Assembly: GCA_928212115.1 (NCBI GenBank)
Contig: CAKMRJ010003334.1
Coordinates: forward strand, 23,214,104 to 23,278,103
Source: Lactuca virosa
Taxonomy: Eukaryota > Streptophyta > Magnoliopsida > Asterales > Asteraceae
Direction: 5' to 3'
Length of the DNA stretch: 64,000 bases
In this document: positions 1 to 10,657 of the stretch, in pieces
Position numbering within the stretch: the first letter of the stretch is position 1
How the letters are laid out: every line of letters begins with the position of its first letter
Made by a program: the position numbers and the translations under genes
The notes under the pieces: model-generated
What the model was told of the DNA's origin: nothing
Databases searched by the model: none
The model's input: the letters and a program-made list of their open reading frames with translations, nothing else

Positions 1-990
1 TGACGAGTTATACCTTGTGCATCAAAGGGCTGTACGTCGGGCATACAAGTATGGTGCGTAGGGCGTACTCTACTTGGGCCTTTCTTGAGTTGGGCCACCT
101 TTTTGGACTTTGGGGTTTTGGGATTATGTTGGGCCACAAGTATTGCTGAGATGGGCCATTGTTAGGCTTGGGCCTTTATGAAATTGGGTCCGTATTGGTC
201 CTTAAGTATCTTTTGGATTTAGGTCATTATTGGGCTTTAAGTGTCATTGATTTTGGGCCTCAGTCAATTGGGCCAACTGAAGGGAAGGGTAAAATAGTCT
301 TTTACCCTAGGAGTCGGGATTAGTGAATTAAGTCTCGATTATGGTTTATGACCCAATTATTAATTAGGGTTTTATCTGATTGGTTAGTGCGGGGATTCTC
401 CGGTTCAGTGGCCCGAGCATCAGCTGGATTGACAGCGGACTGATGTGAGTGTGCTCACTATACTGTAGGACACTAGGATTGTATGTGCATGTAGTCTTTG
501 TGACTCCTGTTATACGTATGTATACCTGTGTGCTTGTTTGCTATATGTATGTGGGGGTGAAATAGACCTAGTCTAGCCTTGTGCTGGCATATGAGTTGAA
601 ATAGACTCGGAGGTGAAATAGAACCGGGGTGAAATAGACCCGGTACGGCCTTGGGCAGACATTTAACTTTAAATAGACTCGAGGGTGAAATAGACATGGC
701 ACAGCCTTGAGTTGGCAGATATGTATGATATGCGGTATTTTGGGGAACTCACTAAGCTTCGTGCTTACAGTTTATGTTTAAAATGTTTTTCAGGTACTCC
801 CGGTTCGAGAAGGAAGGGTCGGGCTTGATCGCAGCGCATCCACCTATATTTCTGCACTTTACGATTTCAGAAATTGTACTTTGATAACTATTTTTACTCT
901 GATATACTTTTGAATGATTGAAATGATTAAATGGTGTTTATGGTTGAACTAAAAATGAAAATTTTACCTTATAACTTTTGAGACGTTACA
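1..990 (+). mobile_element. 3' part of a Ty3/gypsy-type LTR, left end outside window
   Basis: The segment ends in GACGTTACA and carries, at about 742-797, the block GGGGAACTCACTAAGC, then TTACAG, then TTTTTCAGGTAC, which also occurs near the 3' end of the complete gypsy LTRs in this window. Upstream, 555-700 holds degenerate repeats of GGTGAAATAGAC. The base after 990 is not followed by a primer-binding site but by a Harbinger coding fragment, so this is a 3' LTR or a solo LTR. No coding part of the element is in the window. Confidence 0.75.
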
Positions 991-1345
991 TTTGGTATAC
1001 AACATCATATCCGATGCAGTGGATGATTATTTGAAGATGCTTGAGAGAACTATATGGGAATTTACGTCTAAATTTTGTGAATATGTCATCGACCTCTTTA
1101 ACAATATATATTTTTGGAAAATGTCGTACATTGATGTTGGACAATTGTATTTAACACATGAAGTCGAACATGGTTTCTCGATAATGTTTGGGAGCATTGG
1201 TTGTATAGATTTGACGTGCATTCTTTTGCGTCGTCGGGTCTAACAATGACATCAAGTCATCAACGTACAATCAGTCGCCGATATTCAATAATATTCTAAC
1301 AAGAAATGTACTCGACTTTCCTTTTGTAGTGTGTGGAACACAATA
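991..1345 (+). pseudogene. PIF/Harbinger-type nuclease (HARBI1-like) fragment, decayed
   Basis: Two pieces of the plant Harbinger nuclease family are readable. Positions 992-1205 encode a segment with SDAVDDYLKM, the FCEYVIDLF block and EHGFSIMFGSIGCID, matching the family order of DALDEYL, an FC block, and HGFPGMLGSIDC. From about 1207 a second frame encodes AFFCVVGSNNDI followed by NQSPIFNNIL and DFPFVVCGTQYK, the family's HAFFGVAGSNNDIN and NQSPIF region. About 40 residues between them are deleted and the frame shifts. Family proteins are usually about 400 residues, so this is an internal relic with no start and no catalytic C-terminus. The fragment begins immediately after the LTR end at 990, so the LTR element probably inserted in it. 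Homology is recognised by eye. Confidence 0.8.
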
Positions 1346-1461
1346 CAAGTATGACATTACCTTGATGATGAAATACATCCTTGCATGTGAAATGTGCATG
1401 ACACACTTCATCCGCATGAACAATTTGTAAACGGTACCAACAAATATTTTTGGAGAGTTTT

Positions 1462-1499
1462 AAAAATACATAGCCACAATAAAAATACATAGCCACAAT
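1462..1499. repeat. 19-bp tandem duplication, two copies
   Basis: The unit AAAAATACATAGCCACAAT occurs at 1462-1480 and again at 1481-1499 without mismatch. Confidence 0.95.
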
Positions 1500-2918
1500 C
1501 TTCTACATGATTGATGGATCATATATACTACATTAAGAATCCCAACGATAACAACGACAACCAAAATTAGTTTTTTTTTTTTCGGTTTTAATTTAATTTC
1601 TAGTTTCTTATTTTTGTTATGTTTTTTATTATTATTTTGATTAAGGAAATGTCTTATTGTTATTTAACGTTATTTTTATTAAACTATTAAATTGGGAGGT
1701 GACAATTATTATGGGATGATGGAGACGAGTACCTTCCTTTTATAAATGGTGGAAAAGTAGTGTTGTTGGATATACCTTAATAGGATGTAATCTCAATGTT
1801 AGAGTCGTCTTATTTTGTCAAAACTTATATTGGAAAACACAGTATGCGGATTTGAGCCAAGCTTGACTATTTTAACTCGGCTATTTGTTGCTTAAATAAT
1901 ATGGTTTTCCTTTTATTTGATTACGTGAGATACAAATAATAAAGCACAGTCAAATGCCTTAAAAGATGACTTCTTCTGCCAAAAATTTCATATTGTGATT
2001 AAATACATAACGTGCAACAATTAAACAGTGCAGCTCAGCCGCTCAGGGGCTAAAAGTACCAATGATAAAAAGTTTTAAGGACAATAAATGTAAATTGATA
2101 TTGTCTGTTTCTAGATTATGAGTTATGACATCATACGTTGCGTCTTCATATCCGACTTATATTTGTAAGACCTGATTTCATAAGTCCATATTTGGACTAT
2201 TCTTGGATTGCCACGCACACGACTTATTTCAGTTCTATGATGTCATCAAATTGTTCCACCTGAATTTTTTTTATCTATTTATCTCAGAAATTGCGATTTT
2301 AAAAATATAGTGCTGCATGATGCATCAGAATAATTCAATAAGCATCGCTACTGGCTGCACTATGAATATTTAGATAATGCATCGATGGACTCACATTGTT
2401 CGATGCCATAAGGTTATAACAATGTCCAGGGAAATATGTACTTCGCCTATTTTTTGCGACAAATGCTGTCAAGTATTTCATATTTTTTAGGCCTAACACG
2501 TTCTAGCTTTATTTTTGTTTTTCTTGAAATCTGACATTATATATATAGGCTTCGCAAGTGCTCTAGAACTCTCCAAAAATGGCACAGAATTAGTCTTGTC
2601 ACCGTTAATATGTGTTTGTTAGATAGTGGCTATGTGATGGCATGAGTGTAAAAACATGGCCTAAAAATGGCACGGGGGAGGTATACCCCATAAATATGTT
2701 TTTATTCCATCATATCTCATACGTAGAACAATCATCCCTATAATTACTTGTTTCCACACACAATATTCCAATAGTGGCTCATGGTGATCTAGGTTGCTTT
2801 CTTTAACAAAGGAGAAACATGTCTCTGCAATCAACATCCCCGCTTGTAGTAACATCATCATCACAAAAATACTTATGATTCTTCAGAGAAAAACACTGAA
2901 TACCTATTGTCGGGGTTT

Positions 2919-3060
2919 CATATATAACATCCTAAGTAGAAGTTCATGGAAAAATCGGATCCCCAGTATGGATCCTATCCGATCAAAACTGAATTTTAAC
3001 CAAACTAGATCGGATAACCATATATAACATCCTAAGTAGAAGTATGGATCCTATTATAAC
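2919..3060. repeat. About 100-bp tandem duplication, second copy shortened
   Basis: A 25-bp block beginning CATATATAACATCCTAAGTA is at 2919-2943 and, unchanged, at 3019-3043. The sequence after it also matches once about 22 bp present only in the first copy are skipped, so the second copy carries a deletion. Confidence 0.8.
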
Positions 3061-3258
3061 CAAATCTAGATCCTACTAACAAAATCGGATTCAATAGTTG
3101 TTCGTAAAACCGATTTGCTAAAATCGGATCCAAATCCAGTCAAACCCAACCAAAATCATATCAAATCAGTTTGAAATCCGATTAGGACTAGATTTGGATC
3201 GGATTTCGAGTTACGTAAGCCAAACCAAATCGGATTCTCAGTTTGTGCACCTCTAATG

Positions 3259-3421
3259 TTAAGACACAATAGGAGAGAGTAATATGCCTCTTTGATTGTT
3301 GTTTCCCATGTACGATGGATTATCACCGGGCCCCTTTCCATTAAGACACCATAGGAGAGGTTAATATACCTCTTTGATTGTTGCTTCCCATGTATATAGA
3401 TTACCTCCATACCCTTTTCCA
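3259..3421. repeat. About 82-bp tandem duplication
   Basis: Copies are 3259-3340 and 3341-3421. Both start TTAAGACAC.ATAGGAGAG, share CCTCTTTGATTGTTG and TTCCCATGTA, and end CCCTTTTCCA or CCCCTTTCCA. They are diverged, so the event is not recent. Confidence 0.85.
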
Positions 3422-4371
3422 TCATATCAGTTTTCATTATTGGCTGATCAATTCAATGCTGCAGATTTATGTATATAGACAATTTCTACAAGATACATAT
3501 GTACAACATTGGCACGCACACGAATAAAATTTAGCAAATGCTTGACATCACCATCGTAAATTATCTTTATTATATATTTCAAGTTAGGGTATTGGTAAGA
3601 ATGTAATATATTATCTTCTAAACATAAATTTCTTGGCACCAAATCAAACAACCTAGAAAGATTTATATATGATGGGAATATATACCGTAAATTAGCACCT
3701 TTTGTACATGTATTGATTGATGTCATTGACTGCTTGTTACGAAATGACAGGCAAAATTTAAAAAGTAACTTTACAATGCAATGGCTACTACGAAATTTAC
3801 TGGCATAAAAAGAAACAAATTTTACAAATAAGAATTTTGCATTGGTCACAGCAAAATTATGCACCACAACAAAATATGTAAAATCAAACACAAAATTGAA
3901 AGTTTATTACCCTTTCAAATCACTATCCATTTAAATAAATAATAATTTTGAAATATTTATAACAAATTATAAATCAGAATAATCATTTTCTCATAAAACA
4001 AATTCAAATCCTTTTAAAAGATAAACCAGAGGTCGAGAGGATAATTGTGTTAAATTTATACATAAATAAACAAACCTACAAAAATAACATCTAGATCTTT
4101 TCATCCGTGACTCTTTCTAGAATCCGTACAAGTCCTACTTTGGCTTCAAAATCTGAGTTTTTGAATTTTTGGCGGCTCCACGACTAACCCGTTTCTAGTC
4201 ACACTTACGTGGTCCATGATGGCTAGTCGGCTAAACTATTTTCGCTTTCACACCACGATTCTCCTTTTTTTTTTTTTACACTTTAGTACCCTTAATTTTT
4301 CAACCAAATCGGGCTCACCTGTACGTACGTGTTCAACTGCTTTTAATCCCTTATCTTTCCCACAAGCAACT

Positions 4372-4440
4372 ACGTGTCACTTTCGTCATCCACACTCTCC
4401 GGTCAAACTTAAAGAAGTCAACACTTCTCACCTATAAATA
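4372..4440 (+). promoter_or_regulatory. Promoter of the zinc-finger gene: TATA box, W-box and ABRE-like motifs
   Basis: TATAAATA at 4433-4440 lies about 170 bp before the ATG and fits a TATA box, giving a leader of roughly 140 nt. ACGTGTC at 4372-4378 is an ABRE-type core, and ACGTGG at 4207-4212 is another. GGTCAA at 4401-4406 and GTCAAC near 4417 are the complements of W-box cores (TTGACC, GTTGAC). These motifs are typical of ABA- and WRKY-responsive stress genes. Function is inferred from motif content only. Confidence 0.6.
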
Positions 4441-4612
4441 CCTAATCACCCAATCAACTCTTGTTTCATTCATATCCAATCCATTTTGCGCATAAACAAA
4501 CTCTATTCTTGTTTTCACAGAAAACCCTCCATCAAAAAAACCTGTTCTTCAAGAGTCTGTATTAAAAACCCCAAGAAATATTTGTTCTTGATCATCTTTA
4601 CTATTTTAATAA

Positions 4613-5152
4613 ATGGTGTATCTACCGATGAAGAGATCCAACGAAGCTGAGTTAGACACAGCCATAAGCAACATGGCTAATTGCTTGATGATGCTTTCAA
4701 GGGGTTCAAATCCAATAAGCAACGAGCCATATCATGACACCAACTCACCTAGCCGAGTCTTTGAGTGCAAGACATGTAATCGTCAGTTCCCTTCTTTCCA
4801 AGCACTAGGTGGTCATAGAGCGAGTCACAAGAAGCCTCGACTCAGTACTGATGGCGAGTTGACACATGGCACCAACTTGGTTCCTGTTAAGCCCAAAACA
4901 CATGAGTGTTCGATATGTGGATTAGAGTTCGCTATAGGGCAAGCTTTGGGTGGACATATGAGAAGGCATAGAGCAAACACAACCAATGAGAACAAGTCGT
5001 TTCCATCGTCTGATTCTCCTACAACAGTCGTGAAAAAAGTTAACAGTAGAAGGGTTTTTAGTTTGGATTTGAACTTAACGCCTTTAGAAAATGATTTAGA
5101 ATTTCGGTTTGGGAAGGGGGTTCCAACTACAATCGAATTATTTTTACGATGA
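4613..5152 (+). CDS. C2H2 zinc-finger transcriptional repressor, ZAT11/ZAT12-like (C1-2i family)
   Basis: Single-exon 179-residue protein, presumably nuclear. It has two plant QALGGH zinc fingers: the first with C52, C55, H68, H72, the second with C99, C102, H115, H119. An EAR repression motif (LDLNL, residues 151-155) sits near the C-terminus, and a Leu-rich ANCLMMLSR stretch lies at residues 22-30. This arrangement is that of the small stress-induced ZAT repressors, which bind DNA through the fingers and recruit co-repressors through the EAR motif. An internal ATG at 4628 (MKRSN) may be the real start, since some relatives begin MKR. Length fits the family (about 160-180 residues). No frame breaks. 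It is the only intact host gene in the window and has transposons on both sides. Confidence 0.93.
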   Translation: MVYLPMKRSNEAELDTAISNMANCLMMLSRGSNPISNEPYHDTNSPSRVFECKTCNRQFPSFQALGGHRASHKKPRLSTDGELTHGTNLVPVKPKTHECSICGLEFAIGQALGGHMRRHRANTTNENKSFPSSDSPTTVVKKVNSRRVFSLDLNLTPLENDLEFRFGKGVPTTIELFLR

Positions 5153-6580
5153 GATTAATTTTGATGTATTTATTATTATTATAGAAAGTTTCACCTTTTT
5201 ATATGTAAATTAATTACAGTTTTTAATAGATTTTACGTTTATATTCTATACCCTTTGAACGATCACAATGTGAATTATTTTATAATTTTCCCAAAAGTAG
5301 AATTTGTACATGGGAGATGATGGGTTTATATTCTGTTGCATTGTTAATATTGTTTTATTGTTAGTTAGCGTTTTTAATTTTTTCCAGTATTTAGAAAAAC
5401 AAAATAAAATAAAAGTCAATGTTTCAAGCTGGAAATGTGAGAGGATTATGGAGCAACTTCCATCTTATTTATTCTTCTGGTTTGGTCCAGTTTTAGGATT
5501 ATAAATTGAAATATATATCCCTTATAATAAAATTTATATAATTTTAAATAAGATCTTATAATTTTGTTTTAAAAACTATAACAAAATTATAAGAAAAAAA
5601 AAATAGAAAATGCATAAGATTTAGATCGACGTCATATCCATGTCATGATGAGATTTTCTCGATCCATATTCAAGAAAATCAAATAAAATAATACATCTAC
5701 TCCAGATGATAAAGTTGGTTGGAAGATAAAAGAAGAATTTATCATTTAAGTTTATATCTTATTATAAGTTGTCAATATCACATTATATTTTACATTTCTT
5801 GAAAACGTATATTTAGGGGTTATAATCGTGTATGAACGTCACCTTCGTTGTTTTGTAAGCAATTGCTAATTCAATAGAAAGTGATCCATGTTAATTCAAT
5901 GGCAGATCCATCCCGTTATTTGGTTCTTTGGTCAATAATTTGTTCATGTAATTTCAAAGATTTTGAGTTCAAATTACTCAAAAAAAACATGCAAAATTCA
6001 AATATGTATCGCCCATGTATGTTTTGAGGTGCATATATATACCGATATACATACATCATCGCTATTTGTTTCTTGGTCAATAATTCGTTCATGTAAAGAT
6101 ATTTCGCATAAATTTCAAAGATTTCGAGTTCAATTACTGAAAAACATGCATAACTAAAATATGTATCACCCATGTATGTTTTCAGGTGCATATACATCAT
6201 CGAATATTTCTTTTAAACTATAGAAGAAAAAACAAAAAAATATTTGAACTTATATTATTTTATACGTTACCATCTATTTATTTATTAAATATCGTTAAGT
6301 GAATAGGAAATAGTTTGATTTGTTTTTTAAAAAAGATTGGTGGTTAAGGTCTAATACGTATCTATTAGCTTAGTTGAAGAAGCTTTAAGATCATTTAATG
6401 GTGAACGTATAAAGTCCATATGGTCCCTTGGCTATGTATGATTTTTTTTAGTTGGTTAAAGTTTGACTTTCATAAACCAATAATCTTGACTTCTATTTTT
6501 CTTTTTTCTTTTTAATTTAGCTAAAGTGTAAATTACACGAATGGTCTATGTACTTTGGAATACCGAACACTGTATTTAGT

Positions 6581-6583
<3 letters not shown>
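5153..6583. other. Downstream spacer of the zinc-finger gene
   Basis: AT-rich sequence without a supported gene. The 3' UTR and poly(A) site of the zinc-finger gene should lie in the first few hundred bases, but no single signal can be chosen. An old tandem duplication is at 5918-6203. Confidence 0.5.
5918..6203. repeat. About 145-bp tandem duplication
   Basis: Copies start at about 5918 and 6064. Both contain TTGGTCAATAATT.GTTCATG, a TTTCAAAGATTT.GAGTTC block, and ATGTATC.CCCATGTATG followed by AGGTGCATATA. The two have small indels relative to each other. Confidence 0.85.
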
Positions 6584-6630
<47 letters not shown>

Positions 6631-6646
6631 TAGATATATATATATA
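6584..6646. repeat. (TA)n microsatellite, left border of the element chain
   Basis: Nearly pure TA dinucleotides for about 60 bp, ending directly at the terminal repeat of the first foldback element. Confidence 0.95.
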
Positions 6647-7014
6647 GATCCGGTAAGAAATTTTTTTTGGTAGGAAGGTAAGAAGTTTTTTTTTACATAT
6701 TTTTTTGACGAACAAAATAAATGAATTACTAGATGATTCATTTGTAAGATGATTCACAGGAAAAAATTCCCAAAAAACATCTTTATGATTCATTTTTAAG
6801 TAAATTAAGAAAAAATTCACTTTTATGACAATTTTAGTGAATAATAATAAAATCATTGTATAAATGAATCATCGAGATGTTTTTTTGAGAATTTTTTCTT
6901 GTGAATCATCTTTCAAATGAATCATCTAATGATTCATTTTGTTGTTTGCGAAAAAAATATGTAGAAAAAAAACTTCTTACCTTCCTACCAAAAATTTCCT
7001 TCTTATTTGATCTT

Positions 7015-7017
<3 letters not shown>
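6647..7017 (+). mobile_element. Foldback MITE A1, bounded by (TA)n on both sides
   Basis: The left end (GATCCGGTAAGAAA, then GGTAGGAAGGTAAGAAG) is the inverse of the right end (CTTCTTACCTTCCTACC). Complementarity continues inward through TGAATCATCTA-type words, so nearly the whole 370 bp can fold. No coding capacity; the short frames across it are artefacts. Confidence 0.85.

Positions 7018-7084
<67 letters not shown>
7018..7084. repeat. (TA)n microsatellite between A1 and A2
   Basis: About 65 bp of TA, forming the centre of the large inverted repeat made by A1 and A2. Confidence 0.95.
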
Positions 7085-7089
<5 letters not shown>

Positions 7090-7460
7090 AAGATCAAATA
7101 AGAAGGAAATTTTTGGTAGGAAGGTAAGAAATTTTTTTTCTACATATTTTTTTCGCGAACAAACAAAATGAATCATTAAATGATTCAATTGTAAGATGAT
7201 TAACAAGAAAAAATTCTCAAAAAAACATCTTGATAATTCATTTATACAATGATTTTGTGTTATTCACTAAATTGTCATAAAAGTGAATTTTTTCTTAAGG
7301 TTACTTAAAATGAATCATAAAGATGTTTTTTTTGGAAATTTTTTCTTGTGAATCATCTTACAAATGAATCACTAGATGATTCATTTATTTTGTTCGTCAA
7401 AAAAATATGTAGAAAAAAAACTTCTTACCTTCCTACCAAAAAAAATTTCTTACCGGATCT
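7085..7460 (-). mobile_element. Foldback MITE A2, inverted copy of A1
   Basis: A2 begins AAGTCAAGATCAAATAAG and ends ATTTCTTACCGGATCT, the reverse complement of A1's right and left ends respectively. Each copy is itself palindromic, so 6647-7460 forms a nested palindrome of about 810 bp with a TA core. Confidence 0.85.
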
Positions 7461-7464
7461 ATAT

Positions 7465-7522
<58 letters not shown>
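7461..7522. repeat. (TA)n microsatellite between A2 and element B
   Basis: TA repeat ending at 7522, followed directly by GGGGAGGG, the left terminus of element B. Confidence 0.95.
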
Positions 7523-7525
<3 letters not shown>

Positions 7526-8274
7526 GAGGGCTCATGTTAAAACACATATATTATGTGAAAATGAAAAGAACCTATTAGGATTTGACACATCACCCACATA
7601 TAATTTTTAAATTATAAATTTACAAGAATGTTAAAAGGGTATACTTGTAATTTTAAAAACTTCCTGATTTGTAACTTTTATAATCGGTTATGTTCATTTA
7701 AGAAACTGTAAGTTGGTTTTTTTCTACATAATTATATGTGCATTAGTTATGCCTACTATGATTCCTTCATAAAAACTATTTAATAATACACTTGAAAAAA
7801 TTTATCCTTTTCCGTTTAATCATAAATTATTACAAATTTGTCTTCTTAAATCTTTATGTTTTCTTCCATTTTTTTAGCTCGATCTTAATCTTCTCAAATA
7901 CTTATTTGAATATCATTTCTTTATATAACACTTAAATTCAACATAATTTCAAAGAATATAACACCAAATTTGATTTATCCAATAAAATTTTACATTGTTG
8001 GTGATCAGAATAAATAACAATACAAAAGGTCATTCATTCATGGTTAACACATATTAAAAAAAATAAACACAGTAAATAAATATATATTAGCTAAGTCCCC
8101 ATTATGCATTAACCAGTCCAGCCTGCAGCAATTGCATAAAGATCCTCATCACCATTTACTTCCTCAAGGTTTGCATGATGTACTCAGCATAAAAATCCCT
8201 ACAACCAAGACAAAATCAATATTTTTTTATCAACAATTAATCAATCATGCCATAAATAAAAATTATAAATATAC

Positions 8275-8505
8275 ATAATCACTAGGTTCAGTTTTGAATC
8301 TTCTTGGATATCGGAATTTATCACCTCCAAGTGATGGCCTAATATAGTGGTTTCCCATATCCGGATTTCCCAAATCATTATAAACATCCTAATCATAGAT
8401 TCGATCTGATAGCTTTCTGATTATATCCCCATCACCTCTTAAATCTTTAAGGTCATTTTCTCTTAAAGACTTTAATCCTAATGGAGTTTCATTAGGCAGA
8501 TATGG
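8275..8505 (-). pseudogene. Captured lipoxygenase exon downstream of the PLAT domain
   Basis: Read on the minus strand from 8505, just after an acceptor TATTTGCAG, the frame encodes PYLPNETPLGL, then LRENDLKDLRGDG, KLSDRIYD, a stop, DVYNDLGNPD, and LGGDKFRYPRR. Plant lipoxygenases have these blocks in this order directly after the PLAT/LH2 domain. The Phe codon before DVYNDLG has been replaced by TAG. At 8274 the exon meets GTATAT, a plausible donor. The catalytic iron-binding domain is absent, so the copy cannot make an enzyme. Confidence 0.88.
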
Positions 8506-8772
8506 CTGCAAATAGGAAAAAAGAATGTTATAGTTTTGATCAATGAAAGCGAAAGCTTGGAATCCAAATTGGGTATCTTTTTAAGACCAAGAATATTCAA
8601 ATTATGATAAGTCATCGGATGGAAATTTAAGGTTCGACTTTGAATGTTTGAATCTTGACATTTTTTATTTGGGTTTGGATTCTTTTGTTGCTGGTGTTTT
8701 CATGTTGAATAATAACGAGCTAAATAATCAATATTTGACTAGGAATGTATGTGGGAAAAGTGTTGAATTTAC

Positions 8773-9066
8773 CTGACTAGAGAATAAAATTTTGGGTTTT
8801 CGATGATCTTTGGTGGATTGAACCCAAGAATTACAGGGGAAATGAACAGGACCACATGCAAATCCTTCAATGGTGACAGTCTCCAAGAAGAACTCGCTTT
8901 GGTGCTTATTGGTAATGGTGATTGCTCCAAGTGTTCCAAATTCTGAATCCACCAAAGATATCAGCGGTGTAATTAACCCTTTCGGTTTTTAGATTTGATT
9001 TCTTTGACCAATCTTTAATTGCAGCTTCTTTGCTTTTCTTTGGAGCTCTTGTTTCTTCAAGATCAA
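8773..9066 (-). pseudogene. Captured lipoxygenase PLAT/LH2-domain exon
   Basis: On the minus strand, 9050-8965 encodes SKEAAIKDWSKKSN and KTERVNYTAD. After a small frameshift, 8955-8773 encodes VDSEFGTLGAITITNKHQ, EFFLETVTIEGFACGP, and HFPCNSWVQS. These are the PLAT/LH2 beta-barrel blocks of plant lipoxygenases. The exon ends CAG at 8773 followed by GTAAAT, a good donor, and the intron 8506-8772 is still present, so genomic DNA rather than a processed mRNA was captured. Confidence 0.9.
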
Positions 9067-9127
9067 ATATTGAAACAAAAGAATATTAGAAAGTTAATAA
9101 GGTAATCTAGTAAAAGAGAATGAAAAA

Positions 9128-9262
9128 CCAAATCGTTACAAACATCTTAATCACAGATTTGATCTGAAGACCTTCTGATTCCATTACCATCACCTCTTAA
9201 ATCTTTAAGCTCTTTTCTCTTAAAGATTTTATCCCTGATGGAGTTTCACTAGACAGATATGG
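9128..9262 (-). pseudogene. Second, truncated copy of the lipoxygenase PYLPSETP exon
   Basis: This repeats the start of the exon at 8505: an acceptor-like GCAG, then codons for PYLSSETPSG and KSLREK, a frameshift, and a GGTGATGG block, ending near AACGATTTGG. It lies upstream of the PLAT exon in the minus-strand sense, where a normal gene would not have it, so it arose by duplication inside the element. Confidence 0.85.
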
Positions 9263-9577
9263 CTGCGGATATGAAAAAAAAATGATGGGGTTGATAAGAA
9301 ATCGAAAACATGAAAAGTGAATCGTGATTATACTTGCTTTTATAAAAATATTACAAATATTCCTTATAGTTCTTATAAATCACGACAAAGTCCGGCCCAA
9401 TTCTATCTTCAGTAACAGGTGTAATCATTTCAAGAATCCAATTCGCAGATTGTACGCTGAGATCCCATTCATACCCTCATATACACCAAAAAAAGAAAAC
9501 ATTTATATTATTTTCTAAAAGTTAATTTACCAATTTCACATAATCAAAGCAATGAGAGAGAAAGAACGAATAAAGAA

Positions 9578-9705
9578 GAGAACCATAGAAGAGAATTAGA
9601 ACTGTAGAGAGAACTGGTGGTGCCGAAAACGAAGAAAAAACTAAAAAGAGAACCATAGAAGAGAATTAGAACTGTAGAGAGAATTGGTGGTGCCGACAGA
9701 CGGCG
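9578..9705. repeat. About 70-bp tandem duplication inside element B
   Basis: AGAACCATAGAAGAGAATTA, GAACTGTAGAGAGAA and TGGTGGTGCCGA occur in order at about 9578-9635 and again at about 9650-9705. Confidence 0.9.
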
Positions 9706-10188
9706 GTAACGAGCAACGATAGTGAACGTCGACTATGGCCAGCGGCGGTTGCTTGGACTGTAGTCGCGAAGAGCGGTTGAGTAGTACAATGTCGTTTGAT
9801 GCATCACGAATGAAGGCTTTCGTTTGATTTCAGAACCCTTGATTGGAGACGGTGCATTGGTCGAAGGGGTCGAGCGGTGGTGGAAGTGGAGACTAACTTT
9901 GAAGACCGACAGTAAATGGAGGTGTTATTTGATTTCAGCAAGCGTGAGTGAAAAAACTACGGGAAGCGACGAGGGGAAAATAAGTATCATAAACTCTGTG
10001 CAATTAGGAACATGGCACAATTGTATTCTTTGTAACCGTATATAAAAAATAAAATTACCAATTTCTCCCTAGTTCTATTATATAATCAATATTTAATTTT
10101 AATTTATTTGGAATAAATAAACACACGTGGCACATTTTGATAGGTTCTTTCATTTTCACATATTATTTATATTTTCGTAAGAACTTAC

Positions 10189-10191
<3 letters not shown>

Positions 10192-10276
<85 letters not shown>

Positions 10277-10286
10277 TATATATATA
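10192..10286. repeat. (TA)n microsatellite between element B and MITE C
   Basis: About 95 bp of TA with two single-base interruptions (ATAATATATAATA). Confidence 0.95.
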
Positions 10287-10657
10287 GAAAGTTCAATAGA
10301 GAACCATAATTATTGGTTCTTCAAGGAACCAAATCTTTTTTTCAATTTTTAGAGCTTATTCTTTATCGAAAAAAAAATCTAAAAATATCTAAATTCATAT
10401 ATTAACATTGTGAATGTGGAAAATATTTTTCGGATTCACCGTGTGAATCCGGATTCACATTGTGAATTTTCAAAGATTCACATTGTGAATTTGACGTAAA
10501 AAAATTGAATTTGATATCATTGGAAAAATGATAAAAAGTTATGAATTTCTGTATTTTTAGTTTTTTTTTTTTTTTGATAAAAATAAGTTCTAAAAGTTGA
10601 AAAAAAGATTGGTTCATTGGTTCCTTGGTTAATTATGGTTCTCTATTGAACCTCACC

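Larger units (their letters stand above)
1346..4200. other. AT-rich spacer with no recognisable gene
   Basis: No coding region could be supported. Visible structure is limited to short duplications listed separately, and to 2943-3240, which repeats AATCGGAT-like words on both strands and ends near TTTGTGCACCTCTAATG. That compositional style is common at the ends of non-autonomous hAT-like elements, but no paired terminal repeat was found. Confidence 0.5.
7523..10191. mobile_element. 2.67-kb TIR element B, (TA)n-flanked, carrying lipoxygenase gene pieces
   Basis: The left end contains TATGTGAAAATGAAAAGAAC then CTATTAGGATTTGACAC at 7553-7589. The right end, read as reverse complement from 10191, contains TATGTGAAAATGAAAGAACC and a matching continuation, giving imperfect terminal inverted repeats of about 70 bp. 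Pure TA tracts touch both ends. No transposase was recognised inside. The interior holds lipoxygenase exons on the minus strand (8275-9262), introns, and unassigned sequence (7600-8270 and 9270-10100). A pack-type non-autonomous element is the simplest reading; the superfamily is not clear. Confidence 0.75.

Noticed and set aside
3200..3260. TTTGTGCACCTCTAATG as an hAT-type terminus
   Set aside because: No inverted partner or 8-bp duplication could be found.
6533..7578. Several reading frames with long Tyr-Ile runs
   Set aside because: They are translations of (TA)n tracts and MITE arms; no conserved protein features.
8101..8200. Possible further lipoxygenase exon left of 8275
   Set aside because: The minus-strand frames here show no lipoxygenase motif, so the sequence was left unassigned.
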